6,857 bases of DNA, taken from positions 1 to 6,857 of the forward strand of contig JAISNE010000230.1 in NCBI GenBank assembly GCA_031276375.1, read 5' to 3'. The position numbers were made by a program, and so were the translations under genes. Numbering within the stretch: the first letter of the stretch is position 1; each line of letters begins with the position of its first letter. Below are positions 5,333-6,857 of this stretch, in pieces. This stretch comes from Accumulibacter sp. GTDB taxonomy: Bacteria > Pseudomonadota > Gammaproteobacteria > Burkholderiales > Rhodocyclaceae. Below the pieces are notes generated by a model. That model ran no database searches and had not been told where the DNA came from. It saw nothing but the letters and a program-made list of their open reading frames with translations.

Positions 5333-6571
5333 CTAGACGCGCCGGAAAACGGCGGTGGCGTTGGTGCCGCCAAACCCGAAAGAATTCGAGATGGCGACGT
5401 CGATCTTCATCTGCCGCGCTTCGTTGGCGCAGTAGTCGAGATCGCACGCTTCATCCTGGCTGAAAATGTTGATGGTCGGCGGCGATATCTGATGATAGAC
5501 GGCCAGCGTGGAGAACACGGCTTCGATGCCGCCCGCCGCGCCCAGCAGGTGGCCAGTCATCGACTTGGTCGAGTTGACCACCAGTTTTTTCGCGTGATCG
5601 CCAAACGCGCGCTTGACAGCGACCGTTTCGGCAAGATCGCCCAGCGGCGTCGAGGTGCCGTGCGCGTTGAGATAATGTACTTCGCCCGCGTTGACCCGCG
5701 CGTTGCGCAAGGCGTTGGTCATGCACCGCGCGGCGCCCTCCCCGTCCTCGCATGGCGCGGTCATGTGATGGGCGTCGGCGCTCATGCCGAGTCCGGCCAG
5801 CTCGCCGTAGATCCTGGCGCCGCGCGCCCTGGCGTGTTCGTATTCTTCGAGCACCATCACGCCGGCGCCTTCGCCCAGGACGAAGCCGTCGCGATCCTTG
5901 TCCCACGGGCGGCTGGCGGTCTTCGCGTCGTCGTTGCGCGTGGACAGGGCGCGCGCCGCGCAGAAACCGCCCAGACCCAGCGGGGATACCGTGCATTCGG
6001 CGCCGCCGGCGACCATGATGTCCGCGTCCCCGTATTCGATCAGCCGCCCCGCGTCGCCGATACTGTGCGTTCCGGTGGAACAGGCGCTGACCATGGCGAT
6101 GTTCGGACCCTTGTAGCCGTACATGATCGACAGGTTGCCGGAGATCATGTTGATGATCGACCCCGGCACGAAGAACGGGGATATCCTGCGCACCCCGGTA
6201 GAGACGAATTCGTCTCGCGTCGCTTCGATCATCGGCAGGCCGCCGATCCCCGAGCCGATCGAAACGCCGATCCGGTCGGCGTCGGCCGGATGCGCTTCCA
6301 GGCCGGCGTCGCGTATCGCCTGGATTCCCGCCGCCATGCCGTAGTGGATGAACGTATCCATGCGCCGCGCATCCCGGGCCGGCAGGTATTGCGTGACATC
6401 GAAATCCTTCACTTCGCCGGCGATCCGGGCCGGGAACGAGGAGGCGTCGAAGCGCGTGATCCGGTCGATCCCCGAACGGCCCGCGAGGATGTTTTGCCAG
6501 GCTTGTTCGACGGTGCTGCCGACCGGTGAAACGATGCCAAGTCCGGTGATGACGACTCTGCGGCGTGTCAA
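5333..6571 (-). CDS. fabF: 3-oxoacyl-[acyl-carrier-protein] synthase II (FabF/KAS II)
   Basis: This 412-residue cytoplasmic condensing enzyme extends acyl-ACP with malonyl-ACP in type II fatty acid synthesis, using the carrier protein encoded just upstream. The thiolase-fold catalytic set is complete: nucleophile Cys164 in VSACSTGTHSIGDA, His304 in NAHGTSTPLGD, Lys336 in NSTKSMTGHLLG and His341 in the same motif. The glycine-rich C-terminal SFGFGGTNATAVF is at about 397-409. The N-terminus TRRRVVITGLGIVSPVG is typical. I set the start at TTG (6571) because the family N-terminus begins there and GGAG lies six bases upstream. The frame stays open to an ATG at 6769, but that would overlap most of acpP and add 66 unrelated residues. 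Length matches E. coli FabF (413). It lies 16 bp after acpP and 21 bp before the ygfX-like gene. Confidence 0.97.
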   Translation of the reverse strand: MTRRRVVITGLGIVSPVGSTVEQAWQNILAGRSGIDRITRFDASSFPARIAGEVKDFDVTQYLPARDARRMDTFIHYGMAAGIQAIRDAGLEAHPADADRIGVSIGSGIGGLPMIEATRDEFVSTGVRRISPFFVPGSIINMISGNLSIMYGYKGPNIAMVSACSTGTHSIGDAGRLIEYGDADIMVAGGAECTVSPLGLGGFCAARALSTRNDDAKTASRPWDKDRDGFVLGEGAGVMVLEEYEHARARGARIYGELAGLGMSADAHHMTAPCEDGEGAARCMTNALRNARVNAGEVHYLNAHGTSTPLGDLAETVAVKRAFGDHAKKLVVNSTKSMTGHLLGAAGGIEAVFSTLAVYHQISPPTINIFSQDEACDLDYCANEARQMKIDVAISNSFGFGGTNATAVFRRV

Positions 6572-6575
6572 TTCG

Positions 6576-6581
6576 TTCTCC
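6576..6581 (-). promoter_or_regulatory. Ribosome binding site that decides the TTG start of fabF
   Basis: GGAGAA on the minus strand, inside the 16-bp acpP-fabF gap, leaves six bases between GGAG and the TTG at 6571. No ATG or GTG start lies at a suitable distance, so this site supports a TTG initiation codon for fabF. Confidence 0.75.
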
Positions 6582-6587
6582 GGAAAA

Positions 6588-6824
6588 TCACTTTTTATGG
6601 CTGGCCACGTAATCGATGGCCTGCTGAACACTGGTGATCTTTTCAGCCTCGTCGTCCGGAATCTCGCATTCGAATTCTTCTTCCAGCGCCATGACCAGTT
6701 CAACGGTATCCAGCGAATCCGCGCCAAGATCGTCGATAAATGAGGATTCGTTCTTGATGTCGGCTTCATTCACGCCAAGCTGTTCCGCAACGATCTTTTT
6801 GACGCGTTGTTCGATATTTTCCAT
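6588..6824 (-). CDS. acpP: Acyl carrier protein
   Basis: This 78-residue acidic protein carries growing acyl chains on a 4'-phosphopantetheine arm through fatty acid synthesis in the cytoplasm. The attachment site is Ser37 in the DSL motif of [20 protein letters not shown]. Helix I ([15 protein letters not shown]), the [11 protein letters not shown] recognition helix II and the C-terminal [13 protein letters not shown] are all typical, and the length equals that of E. coli AcpP. The ATG at 6824 is chosen over an in-frame ATG at 6848 because AAGGAG lies at 6832-6837, seven bases upstream, and because the family N-terminus MENIEQ starts here. fabF follows after 16 bp in the same orientation. 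The usual upstream neighbours (fabD, fabG) would lie beyond the right end of the window. Confidence 0.98.
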   Translation of the reverse strand: MENIEQRVKKIVAEQLGVNEADIKNESSFIDDLGADSLDTVELVMALEEEFECEIPDDEAEKITSVQQAIDYVASHKK

Positions 6825-6831
6825 TGAGAGG

Positions 6832-6837
6832 CTCCTT
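6832..6837 (-). promoter_or_regulatory. Strong ribosome binding site of acpP
   Basis: AAGGAG on the minus strand, seven bases before the ATG at 6824, is a near-consensus Shine-Dalgarno sequence and fits the very high expression expected of acyl carrier protein. It rules out the ATG at 6848, which lies upstream of it. Too little sequence remains to the right to judge a promoter. Confidence 0.8.
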
Positions 6838-6857
6838 TTAAGGTTCATGGGTGAAAA

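Noticed and set aside
5243..6529. A 428-residue plus-strand open frame opposite fabF
   Set aside because: It lies wholly antisense to a complete FabF, has Arg/Asp/Val-rich low-information content and no recognisable motif.
4889..6571. fabF and the ygfX-like gene as one gene split by a TAG
   Set aside because: The two share a reading frame across the TAG, but FabF ends at its normal C-terminus and the next product is an unrelated membrane protein with its own GTG start.

Overview
The window is GC-rich, gene-dense bacterial chromosome, most likely betaproteobacterial. The suggestive points are the acpP-fabF-ygfX-like gene order, a three-domain DsbD, a TIGR02647-type small protein and a large protein that resembles a betaproteobacterial conserved hypothetical family. 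A Rhodocyclales-like source is a reasonable guess, not a demonstrated one. All genes except the first lie on the minus strand, so transcription runs mainly from high to low coordinates.

Right block (about 4889-6824, minus): acpP (acyl carrier protein), fabF (beta-ketoacyl-ACP synthase II, TTG start) and a small two-helix membrane protein of the YgfX/CptA type are tightly spaced (16 and 21 bp gaps) and look like one operon. AcpP carries the acyl chain that FabF elongates.

Middle block (about 4287-4910): this is a scar region with no intact gene. It holds two inverted copies of a roughly 80-110 bp repeat (4591-4702 and 4834-4909). Between them lies a short remnant that I read as the C-terminus of an IS110-family transposase. 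On the low-coordinate side is a frameshifted, unrecognised coding remnant (4287-4590), then a possible terminator. One repeat copy supplies the last codons and the stop of the ygfX-like gene. This is the most unusual part of the window.

Left block (255-4236, minus): mce (methylmalonyl-CoA epimerase, with a good ribosome binding site), a 517-residue uncharacterised cysteine-containing protein, and dsbD (thiol:disulfide interchange protein with all six redox cysteines). They are co-oriented and may be partly co-transcribed. A small plus-strand gene of the TIGR02647 type (8-283) converges on dsbD and overlaps its 3' end by 29 bp.

I found no CRISPR array, tRNA, rRNA, prophage or recognisable novel defence system. 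The very long plus-strand reading frames opposite dsbD, the 517-residue gene and fabF are GC-driven shadows.
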